Source: CF-13 sp035279665 (GTDB lineage: Bacteria; Chloroflexota; Dormibacteria; CF-121). From it: a stretch of 48,395 nucleotides of DNA. A program made the position numbers and the translations under genes. The notes beneath the pieces are model-generated. The model searched no databases. It had not been told where the DNA came from and saw only the letters and a program-made list of their open reading frames with translations. The DNA is taken from the NCBI GenBank assembly GCA_035279665.1, contig DATEHI010000124.1, forward strand, positions 1 through 48,395, given 5' to 3'. This document shows positions 40,806-48,395 of this stretch, piece after piece; position 1 is the first letter of the stretch; every line of letters begins with the position of its first letter.

Positions 40806-41507
40806 TCATGCGTGTGCGGTTTCAACTTCAGTGGCGATCGCGACATACGACACCGTCAAGACGGTAAAGATAAAGGCCTGGACCGTTCCAATGAAGAGGC
40901 TGAAGAGCGTCCACGCCGCGCCGGGTAACCAGGAGATCCAGGTCGGAATCAGCGTGATGATCAGTGACAGCAGCAGCTCCCCCACGAAAATGTTGAAGTA
41001 CAACCGGAAGGACAGGGTGATCGGCTTGGCGAGCTCGTCGATGACGCTCAGCGGAAAGTAGGGCGGGACCACAAAGAGATGTTTGAGGTAGCCCCAGATG
41101 CCACGGCGGCGAATGCTGAAGAACGTAAACAGGACGAACGTGAGGAGGGCCAGCGCCAGCGTCGTATTCCAGTCATTGGTCGGCGACTTGAAACCCGGGA
41201 TGAGTCCCAGGTAGTTGGAGACCAGCAGAAAGACGAACAGCGTGATGGCAAGCGGCCCGAGGTTGAAATTTCGACCCTGCAGCGACTCCGCGGTCAACCC
41301 TCCGATGTACTCGACGATCAGCTCCACGATGTTCTGCAGCTGCGTCGGTTTCCCGACGCGCAGCTGGCTGCGCAGGATGAATGCGCCGACGAGCAGGAGC
41401 GCGCACACGATCAGCGTGTTACGGATGGTGTCAGCGTTGAAGTCGATCCCGCCGATGTTGACGGTGGGGTGCGTGACGTCGGCCTGAAGCAGCACGAGGA
41501 GCCTCAT
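40806..41507 (-). CDS. atpB: F0 ATP synthase a subunit
   Basis: A 233-residue membrane subunit that forms the half-channels against the c-ring. The essential Arg is Arg168 in ITLSFRLYFNIFVGE; NYLGLIPGF and the C-terminal GTVQAFIFTVLTVSYVA are typical. Five or six helices. It overlaps the atpI-like stop by four bases (ATGA). Confidence 0.97.
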   Translation of the reverse strand: MRLLVLLQADVTHPTVNIGGIDFNADTIRNTLIVCALLLVGAFILRSQLRVGKPTQLQNIVELIVEYIGGLTAESLQGRNFNLGPLAITLFVFLLVSNYLGLIPGFKSPTNDWNTTLALALLTFVLFTFFSIRRRGIWGYLKHLFVVPPYFPLSVIDELAKPITLSFRLYFNIFVGELLLSLIITLIPTWISWLPGAAWTLFSLFIGTVQAFIFTVLTVSYVAIATEVETAHA

Positions 41508-41881
41508 AGCGGTAAGGCCGGTCGCGTCCGCATCATCCGCCAGCCCGCGACCGCGCCGGCGATCGGGAAACAGCCGTAACCGATCGCCGCGCCGACCGGA
41601 TCGACGCGGCTCACGATGAGCACGACGCCCAGCAGGACGGCGATCGTGAGGAACCGGATCGCGGCAGCCAGCTGGAGCATTCGCGCCGTTGGGGTGTGCC
41701 CGAGGAACCGCCGTGCGGTTCCAACCATCCAGACCATGTTGGCGAGGCCGAGCAGCCCACCCGCGACCAGCCCGGCGATCGCGCGCGGGTGGCCGACGGC
41801 CACCATCGCGGCGCCGACGACGCAGAGAAAGGCGAGCAAAACCACGGAGGTCGTCAGCTCGAACCGCCGCAGCTCACCCAC
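41504..41881 (-). CDS. atpI: ATP synthase subunit I-like protein
   Basis: A 125-residue protein with four predicted membrane helices, in the position of atpI directly before atpB. ATP synthase I proteins assist c-ring assembly. Sequence matches the ATP-synt_I pattern loosely: GHPRAIAGLVAGGLLGLANMV and a RFLTIAVLLGVVL helix. Assignment rests on both position and membrane pattern; it overlaps atpZ by eight bases. Confidence 0.82.
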   Translation of the reverse strand: MGELRRFELTTSVVLLAFLCVVGAAMVAVGHPRAIAGLVAGGLLGLANMVWMVGTARRFLGHTPTARMLQLAAAIRFLTIAVLLGVVLIVSRVDPVGAAIGYGCFPIAGAVAGWRMMRTRPALPL

Positions 41882-42110
41882 CCCGACCTATCTCCTTCAT
41901 GAGCCTCCGCACGACACTGTAACCGCCCCCCAGAATCCCGAGCAGTAACCCCACCAGGAGGAACCAGGGCGACGTGTGCAGGGCCCGGTCAGTGAGGTAG
42001 CCAAGGCCCAACCCAACCAACACCGTGACGGCGAGCTGGAGGCCAACGCCCGACGCGAGGCCAAAGGCCGCCAGCATGCTGGGGTCCTTGCGCTTATCCG
42101 TCGGGGCCAT
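41874..42110 (-). CDS. atpZ: AtpZ/AtpI-like small membrane protein
   Basis: A 78-residue protein with two membrane helices: LAAFGLASGVGLQLAVTVLVG and WFLLVGLLLGILGGGYSVV, joined by a short LGYLTDRALHTSP loop. This is the AtpZ (putative F0F1-ATPase subunit) pattern and position at the head of the atp operon. ATG at 42110 is preferred over GTG at 42113 because GGAGG lies five bases before the ATG. The 86-nt gap upstream (42111-42196) has a short GCCCG-AAC-CGGGC hairpin near 42185 and no clear promoter boxes. Confidence 0.85.
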   Translation of the reverse strand: MAPTDKRKDPSMLAAFGLASGVGLQLAVTVLVGLGLGYLTDRALHTSPWFLLVGLLLGILGGGYSVVRRLMKEIGRGG

Positions 42111-42196
42111 CACCGCCTCCAGAAATTAGGCCTCAACCGTTCCAAGCTTATCAGGGGGTCAATTCGCACGCTATCAGGCGCGGGCCCGAACCGGGC

Positions 42197-43291
42197 TCAA
42201 CCTCGTCGCCTTCGGCGGAAGCGTCGCACGACGATGGTGCCGATCCCCAACAGCATCAGCAGGATCGCGCCGAGCAGGACTTTCTTGTGTCCGTAAATGG
42301 CCAGCCCGACCGCGGCGAAGATGGCGGTTCCAAAATAGAAGACGACCGCCGTCTCGCGCGGGCTGAGACCAAAGTCGAGCAGCCGATGGTGCAGATGCTC
42401 GGTGTCGGGGGTGGCGATCGACCGGCCGCGCAGCCGTCGGCGGACGATAGCCCAGGCGGTGTCGACGATCGGGATTGCCAGCGCCGCCAGGGGAACCACC
42501 AGGGCCAGCACGATCGCACCCTTGGACACCGACAGCACGGAGAGTGCGGCCAGCGTGAAGCCGAGGAAGTTGCTGCCGCTGTCGCCCATATGGACTCGGG
42601 CCGGGTGCCAGTTGAAGAACAAGAAGCCGACGCAGGCGCCGATCAGCGCGCCGGCCAGGATGACGATGTCGCTTTCGCCCCGATTGATGGCGGCCAGCAG
42701 CAAGGTCGCGGCCACGATCGCCACGACGCCGGCTGCGAGGCCGTCAACCCCATCCATGAAGTTGACGGTGTTCTCGAGTCCGACAAACCAGAGCAGCGTG
42801 AGCGGGATCGATACCGCGAACGACAGGACGATGAGGTGGCCAGGAAGGCCGATGAACTTGATCGAAATGCCGAAAACGAGGATGGCGAGTAGCGAGGCGG
42901 CCACCTGGAAGACCAGTTTGAAGAGGGGTCGAACCCCGCCGAGGTCGTCGAAGACCATCAGCGTCGTGATGACTGCCGCTGACAGGAGCAACCCCAGGGT
43001 TGCCGGGTTCGTCGAAAAGAGGGCGGCGGATAGGCCGAATCCCAGGTACATCGCCAGTCCGCCCAGCCGGCCGGTCGGCTCACTGTGGATGCGGCGTTCT
43101 CCCGGCTGCGCAACGGCCCCCAGCCGGAAGGCCAGCCATCGCGCCGGAAGGACCGCGATCGTGGTGCCGACCAGCGCCGCAAGAAAAGGCACCACCGCCG
43201 GGCCGAAGCGCGCGGGTGAGAAGTCAGACCAGAAGGTCGGGTCGCTGAAAACGCCTGCGCCCGCTAGTACGGCAGCGGAAATCGTTCGCAC
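42197..43291 (-). CDS. WecA/TagO/MraY-like polyprenyl-phosphate GlcNAc-1-phosphate transferase
   Basis: A 364-residue polytopic phosphoglycosyl transferase. Conserved sites are MVFDDLGG (the DD pair), NFMDGVDGLAAG (catalytic Asp loop), HMGDSGSNFLGF and HLHHRLLDFG (HxHH-like). It would attach a sugar-1-phosphate, usually GlcNAc, to undecaprenyl phosphate and so start teichoic-acid-like or capsule glycans; this matches the WecG-like enzyme at 26781. The chosen GTG start at 43291 overlaps the end of glyA by 28 bases; a GTG about 100 bases further in is an alternative. It lies between glyA and the atp genes, an order also seen in Firmicutes. Confidence 0.92.
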   Translation of the reverse strand: MRTISAAVLAGAGVFSDPTFWSDFSPARFGPAVVPFLAALVGTTIAVLPARWLAFRLGAVAQPGERRIHSEPTGRLGGLAMYLGFGLSAALFSTNPATLGLLLSAAVITTLMVFDDLGGVRPLFKLVFQVAASLLAILVFGISIKFIGLPGHLIVLSFAVSIPLTLLWFVGLENTVNFMDGVDGLAAGVVAIVAATLLLAAINRGESDIVILAGALIGACVGFLFFNWHPARVHMGDSGSNFLGFTLAALSVLSVSKGAIVLALVVPLAALAIPIVDTAWAIVRRRLRGRSIATPDTEHLHHRLLDFGLSPRETAVVFYFGTAIFAAVGLAIYGHKKVLLGAILLMLLGIGTIVVRRFRRRRRG

Positions 43292-44532
43292 AACGCCCGG
43301 CTACGGGCGCGTACCTGCTCATGGACCGTCCGGTCCTCGAGGTTGAAGAGCAACTCGGAAACCATGTCGGCGATCTGCTCCATTTCTTTTGTGCCCATCC
43401 CGCGCGTCGTGACCGACGGCGATCCCAACCGGATGCCACTCGGGTTGAACTTGCTCGCGGTATCGAACGGGATCGAGTTGCGGTTCACGGTGATGCCGAC
43501 GGTATCGAACGTATCCTGGACGTTCTTTCCAGTGAGGTTGAGCGGCCGCAAGTCGATCAGCATCAAGTGGTTGTCTGTTCCCCCACTGACCAGCCGGTGC
43601 TTGCGACGGCTCAGCCCTTCGGCGAGCGCATGTGCGTTGTTGACCACCGCCTGTGCGTAGGACCTGAACTCCGGGGTCTTCCACTGGGCCAGCATCACGG
43701 CCTTGCCGGCGACGGCGTGGTTATGCGGGCCGCCCTGGCTGCCGGGAAACACGCTCTTGTCCACCTCAGCGGCGTACTTCGCCTTGCAGAGGATCATCGC
43801 GCCCCACGGTCCACGCATCGTCTTGTGCGTGGTGAAGCTGACGAAGTCCGCGTGCGGCACCGGGCTCGGGTGCGCACCACCGGCGACCAGGCCGGCGAAA
43901 TGCGCCATGTCGACGAAGAAATAGGCATCGACCGCCTTGGCGATCGCCGCCAAACGCTCGAAGTCGAGGGTGCGCGGGTAGGCACTATAGCCGGCGAGCA
44001 GCATCTTCGGCCGCACATCTTTCGCCTGCTTCTCGAGGACGTCGTAATCGATCCGCTCCGTCACCGGATCGACCCCGTAAGGCACGAAGTGGTAGAGCTT
44101 GCCGGAAAAGTTCACGGGGCTCCCGTGGCTCAGGTGCCCGCCCTGGCTGAGATCCATCCCCATGACGGTGTCGCCCACCTTGAGGACGCTCGCGTAGACG
44201 GCATAGTTGGCGGTCGTGCCGCAATGAGATTGCACGTTGGCATGCTCCGCGCCGAAGAGCGCCTTGGCGCGCTCGATCGCCAGCGTCTCGATCCGGTCGA
44301 CGTTCTCGCAGCCGCCATAGTAGCGCTTGCCCGGGTACCCCTCGGCGTACTTGTTGTTGAGCAGTGAGCCGAGCGCCTGCAGCACTGCCGGGCTGGCGAT
44401 GTTCTCCGATGGAATGAGCTCGAGCGTGTACTGCTGACGCTCGTATTCGTCGCGGATCGCGGCACCGACCTCGGGATCGACGAGGTCGATCCGGCTGGTC
44501 AGGTCGGTGCGGGCCTGCAACATCCCGCCCAT
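43264..44532 (-). CDS. glyA: Serine hydroxymethyltransferase
   Basis: A 422-residue PLP enzyme that interconverts serine and glycine with tetrahydrofolate, supplying one-carbon units. PLP Lys237 is in SFTTHKTMRGPWG; IPSENIASPAV, KYAEGYPGKRYYGGCENVD and FVDMAHFAGLVAGG are diagnostic. ATG at 44532 overlaps the tsaC stop (TAATG); a second ATG nine bases in is also possible. It belongs to the rpmE-to-atp block. Confidence 0.98.
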   Translation of the reverse strand: MGGMLQARTDLTSRIDLVDPEVGAAIRDEYERQQYTLELIPSENIASPAVLQALGSLLNNKYAEGYPGKRYYGGCENVDRIETLAIERAKALFGAEHANVQSHCGTTANYAVYASVLKVGDTVMGMDLSQGGHLSHGSPVNFSGKLYHFVPYGVDPVTERIDYDVLEKQAKDVRPKMLLAGYSAYPRTLDFERLAAIAKAVDAYFFVDMAHFAGLVAGGAHPSPVPHADFVSFTTHKTMRGPWGAMILCKAKYAAEVDKSVFPGSQGGPHNHAVAGKAVMLAQWKTPEFRSYAQAVVNNAHALAEGLSRRKHRLVSGGTDNHLMLIDLRPLNLTGKNVQDTFDTVGITVNRNSIPFDTASKFNPSGIRLGSPSVTTRGMGTKEMEQIADMVSELLFNLEDRTVHEQVRARSRALCERFPLPY

Positions 44533-45122
44533 TATCCCGGAATCAGTTCCGAAGACGGGATCGCCCCCTGGCGCAGGATGCGTGGCGTCGCACCGCTCAG
44601 GTCAAGAATCGTCGAGGGCTGACCGATTCGGCATGGCCCTCCGTCGAGCACGAGGTCAAGCTCATCGTCCCACCCGGCGATCACCTGGTCGGCATCGATG
44701 GGCGGCGGCTGCCCCGCCGGGTTGGCGCTGCTGCTCGCGATCGGCTCCCCGAGCGAGGTCAGAAGCGCGAGGGCAACTTCGTGGTCCGGCGCGCGCACCG
44801 CAATGGTCGATCCGGCCCTTGGGATGCGGGCAGGCAACACCAGGGTCAGCGGGCCCGGCCAGTAGCGGTCCATCAACTCGGTGGCGGCTGCCGAGACGGC
44901 GGCGAACCGTTCGACCTGGGCCCGGTCTGTGACCAGCCAGACCATCGGCTGTTCGGCGGGGCGTCGCTTTGCCCGGTAGAGGCGCGCGACTGCCGCTGCG
45001 TCCGAGGCGCACGCGCCGACGCCGTAGAGCGTGTCGGTTGGGAAGGCGATGACCGCCCCCGCGCGAAGCCGTTCCGCCGCCTGGGCGATGTGCGATGCGT
45101 CCGCCGGCCAGCGCACCATCAT
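44532..45122 (-). CDS. tsaC: L-threonylcarbamoyladenylate synthase (TsaC/Sua5, YrdC domain)
   Basis: A 196-residue YrdC-domain protein, which makes threonylcarbamoyl-AMP for the t6A modification at position 37 of ANN-decoding tRNAs. FPTDTLYGVGACASD, YRAKRRPAEQPMVWLV and WPGPLTLVLPAR are the family blocks, and GEPIASSSANPAGQPP completes the ATP/carbamate site. There is no Sua5 C-terminal domain, so it is the short TsaC form. ATG at 45122 overlaps the prmC stop (ATGA). Confidence 0.95.
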   Translation of the reverse strand: MMVRWPADASHIAQAAERLRAGAVIAFPTDTLYGVGACASDAAAVARLYRAKRRPAEQPMVWLVTDRAQVERFAAVSAAATELMDRYWPGPLTLVLPARIPRAGSTIAVRAPDHEVALALLTSLGEPIASSSANPAGQPPPIDADQVIAGWDDELDLVLDGGPCRIGQPSTILDLSGATPRILRQGAIPSSELIPG

Positions 45123-46015
45123 GTCTGGATCCGCACCACGCGGTCCTGCCCCGCCAGGTCCTTGTGCACGGTCACCTGCGCCGCGGGCCAATGCCCCTGG
45201 GCCAGGCGGACGATGCGGCGGATTTGCGCCGGGTCACATTCGAAGAGGACGAGGCCGCCCGGTTTCAGTACCGCAGGCGCTTGCGCCAGCGCGACCCGAA
45301 TCAGCGACAGCCCGTCCTTGCCGCCGTCGAGCGCGAGCGCCGGCTCATACTCCAGCTCCTTCGGCCGATTGCGCCGCAGCGCCTCCGGGATGTACGGGAG
45401 GTTGGCGACGATCAGGTCCGCGGGGGACGCGCGGCGCAGCAAGTCGCCCTTCACCGTGGTGATCCGCCGGCGTACGCGGTAGTGCGTGATATTTTCGTCA
45501 GCCACCTTTAACGCGCGAGCGCTGACATCCCGTGCCTCGATGTGAACCTGTGGCACCGCCTTCGCGACGGAAATCGCGACCGCGCCGCTGCCGGTACCCA
45601 GGTCGATCATCCGCCGCGCCCGTGGGTGTGCCGTCAACCAATCGATCGCCAGCGCGACGAGCAGCTCGCTCGATGGGCGCGGAATCAGCACGGCAGGGGT
45701 AACGCGAAACATGTACCCATAGAATTCGCGCTCGCCGACCAGGTAAGGCACCGGAACCCGGGCCACGCGGCGACTGGTCAACCGCCGCAGCTGAGCCCGT
45801 TGCGCGACGGTTAGCTCGTGCTCGGGGTGGCTGTGGAGCCGCTCGCGCGAACTCTGGAGAACATGTGCCACCAGGATCTCGGCGTCGAGCCAGGGTAATG
45901 GAATGCCGGCCGTCTCCAGGGTGGCTCGTGCCTTCGCGAGCTGCGCCTTGACCCGGCTGGCATCCGAGCGGCCCCGGTGTGGAGAGGCCGCGAGATCAGT
46001 TGCGCGCGGCGCCAT
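45119..46015 (-). CDS. prmC: Release-factor glutamine methyltransferase PrmC (HemK)
   Basis: A 298-residue enzyme that methylates the Gln of the GGQ motif in release factors. The helical N-domain is followed by RVPVPYLVGEREFYG, the SAM site IDLGTGSGAVAIS (about 138-149) and the active-site tetrad NLPY at 205-208, a common variant of NPPY that keeps Asn, the second Pro and Tyr. It lies just downstream of its substrate gene prfA and overlaps it by 20 bases with the ATG at 46015. A longer start at 46042 is less likely. Confidence 0.95.
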   Translation of the reverse strand: MAPRATDLAASPHRGRSDASRVKAQLAKARATLETAGIPLPWLDAEILVAHVLQSSRERLHSHPEHELTVAQRAQLRRLTSRRVARVPVPYLVGEREFYGYMFRVTPAVLIPRPSSELLVALAIDWLTAHPRARRMIDLGTGSGAVAISVAKAVPQVHIEARDVSARALKVADENITHYRVRRRITTVKGDLLRRASPADLIVANLPYIPEALRRNRPKELEYEPALALDGGKDGLSLIRVALAQAPAVLKPGGLVLFECDPAQIRRIVRLAQGHWPAAQVTVHKDLAGQDRVVRIQT

Positions 46016-47096
46016 TCGGCGGTTCGCCCAACCGGTTCCCACGGTCCCAGGCGATCAAACGATCGATCACCGGGTCGAGCTCGCCGGCCTCGACGAACTG
46101 GGGCAGCTTGTAGTACTTGAAGTCGATCCGGTGATCGGTGATCCGGCCTTCCGGATAGTTATAGGTGCGGACTTTTTCGCTGCGGTCACCGGAACCGACC
46201 GCGGAGCGGCGAACCTCCGTCAGGGCCTCCTGCTGCTGCGCCATCTGACGGTCGAGCAGGCGCGCCATGAGCACCTTTTCCGCCTTGGCCTTGTTCTTCA
46301 GCTGCGAGCGCTCGTCCTGGCAGGTGACCACGATCGGCGGACCGCCATCCTCGGGGGTGTAGGTGAGACGGACCGCCGAGTCCGTCGTGTTGACACTCTG
46401 CCCACCGTGTCCGCCGGATCGGTAGACGTCGACCTTGAGCCGCTCGGGGTTGATGACGACATCGACGTCCTCGGCCTCGGGCATCACGACGACGGTGGCC
46501 GTGGAGGTGTGAATACGGCCCTGCGCCTCGGTCTCCGGCACGCGCTGCACACGGTGCACGCCGTTTTCGAATTTCAAGCGCGAGTAGGCGCCTCGACCGC
46601 GAACCTCGAAGACCACCTCTTTGAAGCCGCCGCGCTCGGTCACGTTCTCCGAGAGCAGGTCGACCTTCCAGCGATGCGACTCGGCATACCGACTGTACAT
46701 GCGGAAGAGGTCGGCGGCAAACAATCCCGCTTCATCCCCGCCAGTCCCCTGCCGGATCTCGACGATCACGTTCTTGTCGTCGGTGGGATCCTTGGGCACG
46801 AGGGCGACGTTGAGCTCGCCTTCGAGGCGATCCCGTTCCGCCTGCTGTTTCTCCAATTCCTGGCGCGCATAGGCCTGCATCTCGGGGTCTCGCTCCTGTT
46901 CGGCCAATTCGCGGGCCTCGGCCATGCCACGTTCGGCCTGGCGATAGGCCTCGTAGAGCTGCACGAGGTCGCGGAGCTGCGCTTGCTCCTTGCTCAGCCG
47001 CTGGAGTTCCTTGAGGTCGGCGTGAACCGCGGGGTCTGCCAGCCGCTCGGTGATCGCGTAGTACCGGGCCCGAACGGCTTCGAGCTGTTCGAACAT
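45996..47096 (-). CDS. prfA: Peptide chain release factor 1
   Basis: A 366-residue release factor for UAA and UAG. The GGQ motif that triggers peptide release is at 231-233 within SGGHGGQSVN, and the stop-codon discriminator P-x-T is PET at 187-189, so it is RF1 and not RF2. The long N-terminal helical domain (1-100) is as usual. The start overlaps the DUF1385 stop (TGATG). Confidence 0.98.
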   Translation of the reverse strand: MFEQLEAVRARYYAITERLADPAVHADLKELQRLSKEQAQLRDLVQLYEAYRQAERGMAEARELAEQERDPEMQAYARQELEKQQAERDRLEGELNVALVPKDPTDDKNVIVEIRQGTGGDEAGLFAADLFRMYSRYAESHRWKVDLLSENVTERGGFKEVVFEVRGRGAYSRLKFENGVHRVQRVPETEAQGRIHTSTATVVVMPEAEDVDVVINPERLKVDVYRSGGHGGQSVNTTDSAVRLTYTPEDGGPPIVVTCQDERSQLKNKAKAEKVLMARLLDRQMAQQQEALTEVRRSAVGSGDRSEKVRTYNYPEGRITDHRIDFKYYKLPQFVEAGELDPVIDRLIAWDRGNRLGEPPNGAARN

Positions 47097-47989
47097 CAGG
47101 CCGCGGCCTCTTTCTCCTCGAGCCGGGCTCCCTCGAATGCCGCCAACGCCACCTCGATCTGACGGTCGTCCGGTTCCCGCGTCGTGAGCTTCTGGGTCAA
47201 GAGGAACGGGAGGATCAGCACCTTCACGATCGGGTTGTGCCGATGCCGGCCGGCAAAGCGAATGAACTCATAGGCCAGCATGGCAATCACCGGAATCAGC
47301 ACGATGCGCGAGAGGAGCAGCAGCGGCAGGGCCGGACGGCCGACCAGGCCAAAGACAAAGGCGCTGACGACCATCACCGCCAGCAGGAAGCCGGTACCGC
47401 AGCGCGGATGGAGCGTGCTCTGCGTGCGCACGTTGGGGACGTCGAGCGGAAGCCCCGCTTCGTAGGCATTGATCGTCTTGTGCTCGGCACCGTGGTAGGC
47501 GAAGAGCCGCGCGATCTCCGCCTTGAAGGAGATGGCATAGAGGTAGAGCAAAAGCAGCCCGATGCGGACCGCCCCGTCGACCACCCCGAAGAAGAGGTTG
47601 CTGTGGCCGCGGCTCAGGAAGCCGGCCGCCAGTAAGGGGACGCCCAGGAAAAAGAGCAACGCGCCGGCCACGGCGATCGCCATCGTCACGCGGATGGTGG
47701 TCGCGCTCAGCTCCACCTGCTCGGCAGCGGCCTGGATGTTCGCCGACCACATCAGCGCCTTCATGCCGAGGTGGAGCTGCTCCCAGAGCCCGGCCAGGCC
47801 TCGGAGGAGCGGGAGCTTCCAGATCGGGTGGGTGTAGATGATGGACCGCAGGCGCTCGCGCAACACCTGGATTTCGCCGTCGGGCTTGCGGACAGCGACC
47901 GCGTAGGTGGTCCGACCGCGCATCATGACGCCCTCGAGCACGGCCTGGCCGCCATAGAAGAACTTTTCCTGGCTCACAGCCGCGCTCAT
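47096..47989 (-). CDS. DUF1385 (YqhQ-like) membrane protein
   Basis: A 297-residue membrane protein of the DUF1385 family, whose role is unknown. Family blocks are FFYGGQAVLEGVMMRGRT, the central FAYHGAEHKTINAYEAGLPL, and TLHPRCGTGFLLAVMVVSA; four or five helices surround the His/Glu-rich middle, which could bind metal. It is often encoded between rpmE and prfA in Firmicutes and Chloroflexota, exactly as here. Start is ATG 47989 (MSAAVSQEKFF). Confidence 0.92.
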   Translation of the reverse strand: MSAAVSQEKFFYGGQAVLEGVMMRGRTTYAVAVRKPDGEIQVLRERLRSIIYTHPIWKLPLLRGLAGLWEQLHLGMKALMWSANIQAAAEQVELSATTIRVTMAIAVAGALLFFLGVPLLAAGFLSRGHSNLFFGVVDGAVRIGLLLLYLYAISFKAEIARLFAYHGAEHKTINAYEAGLPLDVPNVRTQSTLHPRCGTGFLLAVMVVSAFVFGLVGRPALPLLLLSRIVLIPVIAMLAYEFIRFAGRHRHNPIVKVLILPFLLTQKLTTREPDDRQIEVALAAFEGARLEEKEAAA

Positions 47990-48041
47990 CCTAGTCCCTG
48001 CGCAACGCCGCTGGCCACAGAGGGCTCAACGGGTTGGCGGC

Positions 48042-48248
48042 TTATCTCTTCCGCTGCTGGCGCTGCTGGAACCGGTCGACGCGGCCCTGCGTATCGACGA
48101 TTCGCTGCTGGCCACTGAAGAAGGGATGGCACACCGAACAGACCTCGGTCTTGAGCTCTTTCTGCGTAGACCCGGTGGTGAATCGATTGCCGCAAAGGCA
48201 GACCACGACGGCATCGTGATAGTAGGTCGGATGGATAGTGGCTTTCAT
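48042..48248 (-). CDS. rpmE: 50S ribosomal protein L31, zinc-binding type
   Basis: A 68-residue L31 with all four zinc cysteines (Cys17, Cys19, Cys37, Cys40), so the C+ form that binds zinc. MKATIHPTYYHDAVV, NRFTTGST and HPFFSGQQ are classic L31 blocks. It leads into DUF1385-prfA, an old gene order. No C- (zinc-free) paralogue is seen. Confidence 0.97.
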   Translation of the reverse strand: MKATIHPTYYHDAVVVCLCGNRFTTGSTQKELKTEVCSVCHPFFSGQQRIVDTQGRVDRFQQRQQRKR

Positions 48249-48261
48249 GGGGCTCCCAATT

Positions 48262-48395
48262 CTATCTCAAGATGGCGGACGTCTGGAGCATGCCAACGCC
48301 CAGTGCGAAGAGCAGCCCGAGGTAAACGGCTCCGACGATGACCTTCGTCTGGGCGTCAACGGCGTAGTAGGCCGGATTGAGGACGGTCGACCGAA
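48262..48395 (-). CDS. C-terminal end of a membrane protein (partial, possibly M50-family)
   Basis: The last 43 residues of a reading frame entering from the window edge: VLNPAYYAVDAQTKVIVG, then a hydrophobic helix AVYLGLLFALGVGM, ending in QTSAILR and TAG at 48262. It stops 13 bases before rpmE begins, so is probably in the same transcript. The ...AxDxxTKVxVGxxYxGL... tail resembles the end of bacterial site-2 protease (M50) proteins, but the active-site region is outside the window and the name is tentative. Confidence 0.5.
   Translation of the reverse strand, partial: RSTVLNPAYYAVDAQTKVIVGAVYLGLLFALGVGMLQTSAILR

Noticed and set aside
42111..42196. A sigma-70 promoter for the atp operon (TTGACC near 42150)
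   Set aside because: No acceptable -10 lies 16-18 bases from it; read-through from glyA-wecA is at least as likely.
1..48395. tRNA, rRNA, insertion sequence, prophage or toxin-antitoxin genes
   Set aside because: Read through both strands by eye; no cloverleaf, transposase, integrase or typical small gene pair was recognised. A covariance-model search could still find something missed.

Overview
This GC-rich, gene-dense window most resembles a monoderm-type Terrabacterial genome, probably an uncultured Chloroflexota or Dormibacterota-like bacterium. The placement is inferred from four things: a secretin-less Tad pilus locus with a Chloroflexota-style REC-ParA CpaE, a Firmicute-like order of core genes, many GTG/TTG starts, and very high GC. 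No RNA genes, CRISPR arrays or insertion sequences were seen, and no gap exceeds 300 bases.

Layout. (1) 1-11.8 kb, minus strand: an orphan DegS-like histidine kinase, then a Tad/Flp pilus operon (flp, cpaB, cpaE, cpaF, tadB, tadC), then DUF192, comF, a second cpaF, hpf and the start of secA. (2) 11.9-31.7 kb: a glycosyltransferase island in several facing operons. It holds nine polytopic GT-C-like proteins in three sequence classes, two GT2 enzymes of the polyprenyl-phosphate-sugar synthase type, one WecG/TagA/CpsF enzyme, three GT4 enzymes, an ICMT-like methyltransferase and a PrmC-like methyltransferase with an altered active-site motif. (3) 31.7-48.4 kb, minus strand: a long co-directional core block that reads, in transcription order, an unidentified membrane protein (partial), rpmE, a DUF1385 gene, prfA, prmC, tsaC, glyA, a wecA-like gene, atpZ, atpI, atpBEFHAGDC, murA, an mreB-like gene, a GT9 gene and a GT4 gene.

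How the parts may work together. The Tad block would build a Flp pilus; its CpaE carries an apparently intact phospho-receiver, and the only nearby kinase has no other visible receiver partner. The island has soluble GT2 enzymes that could charge polyprenyl phosphate with sugars, and many membrane GT-C enzymes that could use those donors outside the membrane. WecA/WecG/GT4/GT9 enzymes would build lipid-linked glycan. The acceptor, whether surface polysaccharide, lipid or pilin, cannot be read from the sequence.

Points most worth a second look: the nine-member GT-C island, the kinase/receiver-CpaE arrangement, an MreB homologue with substitutions in ATPase motifs, a MurA with Asp in place of the catalytic Cys, the PrmC-like enzyme inside the glycosylation locus, and tandem hairpin repeats between atpC and murA.
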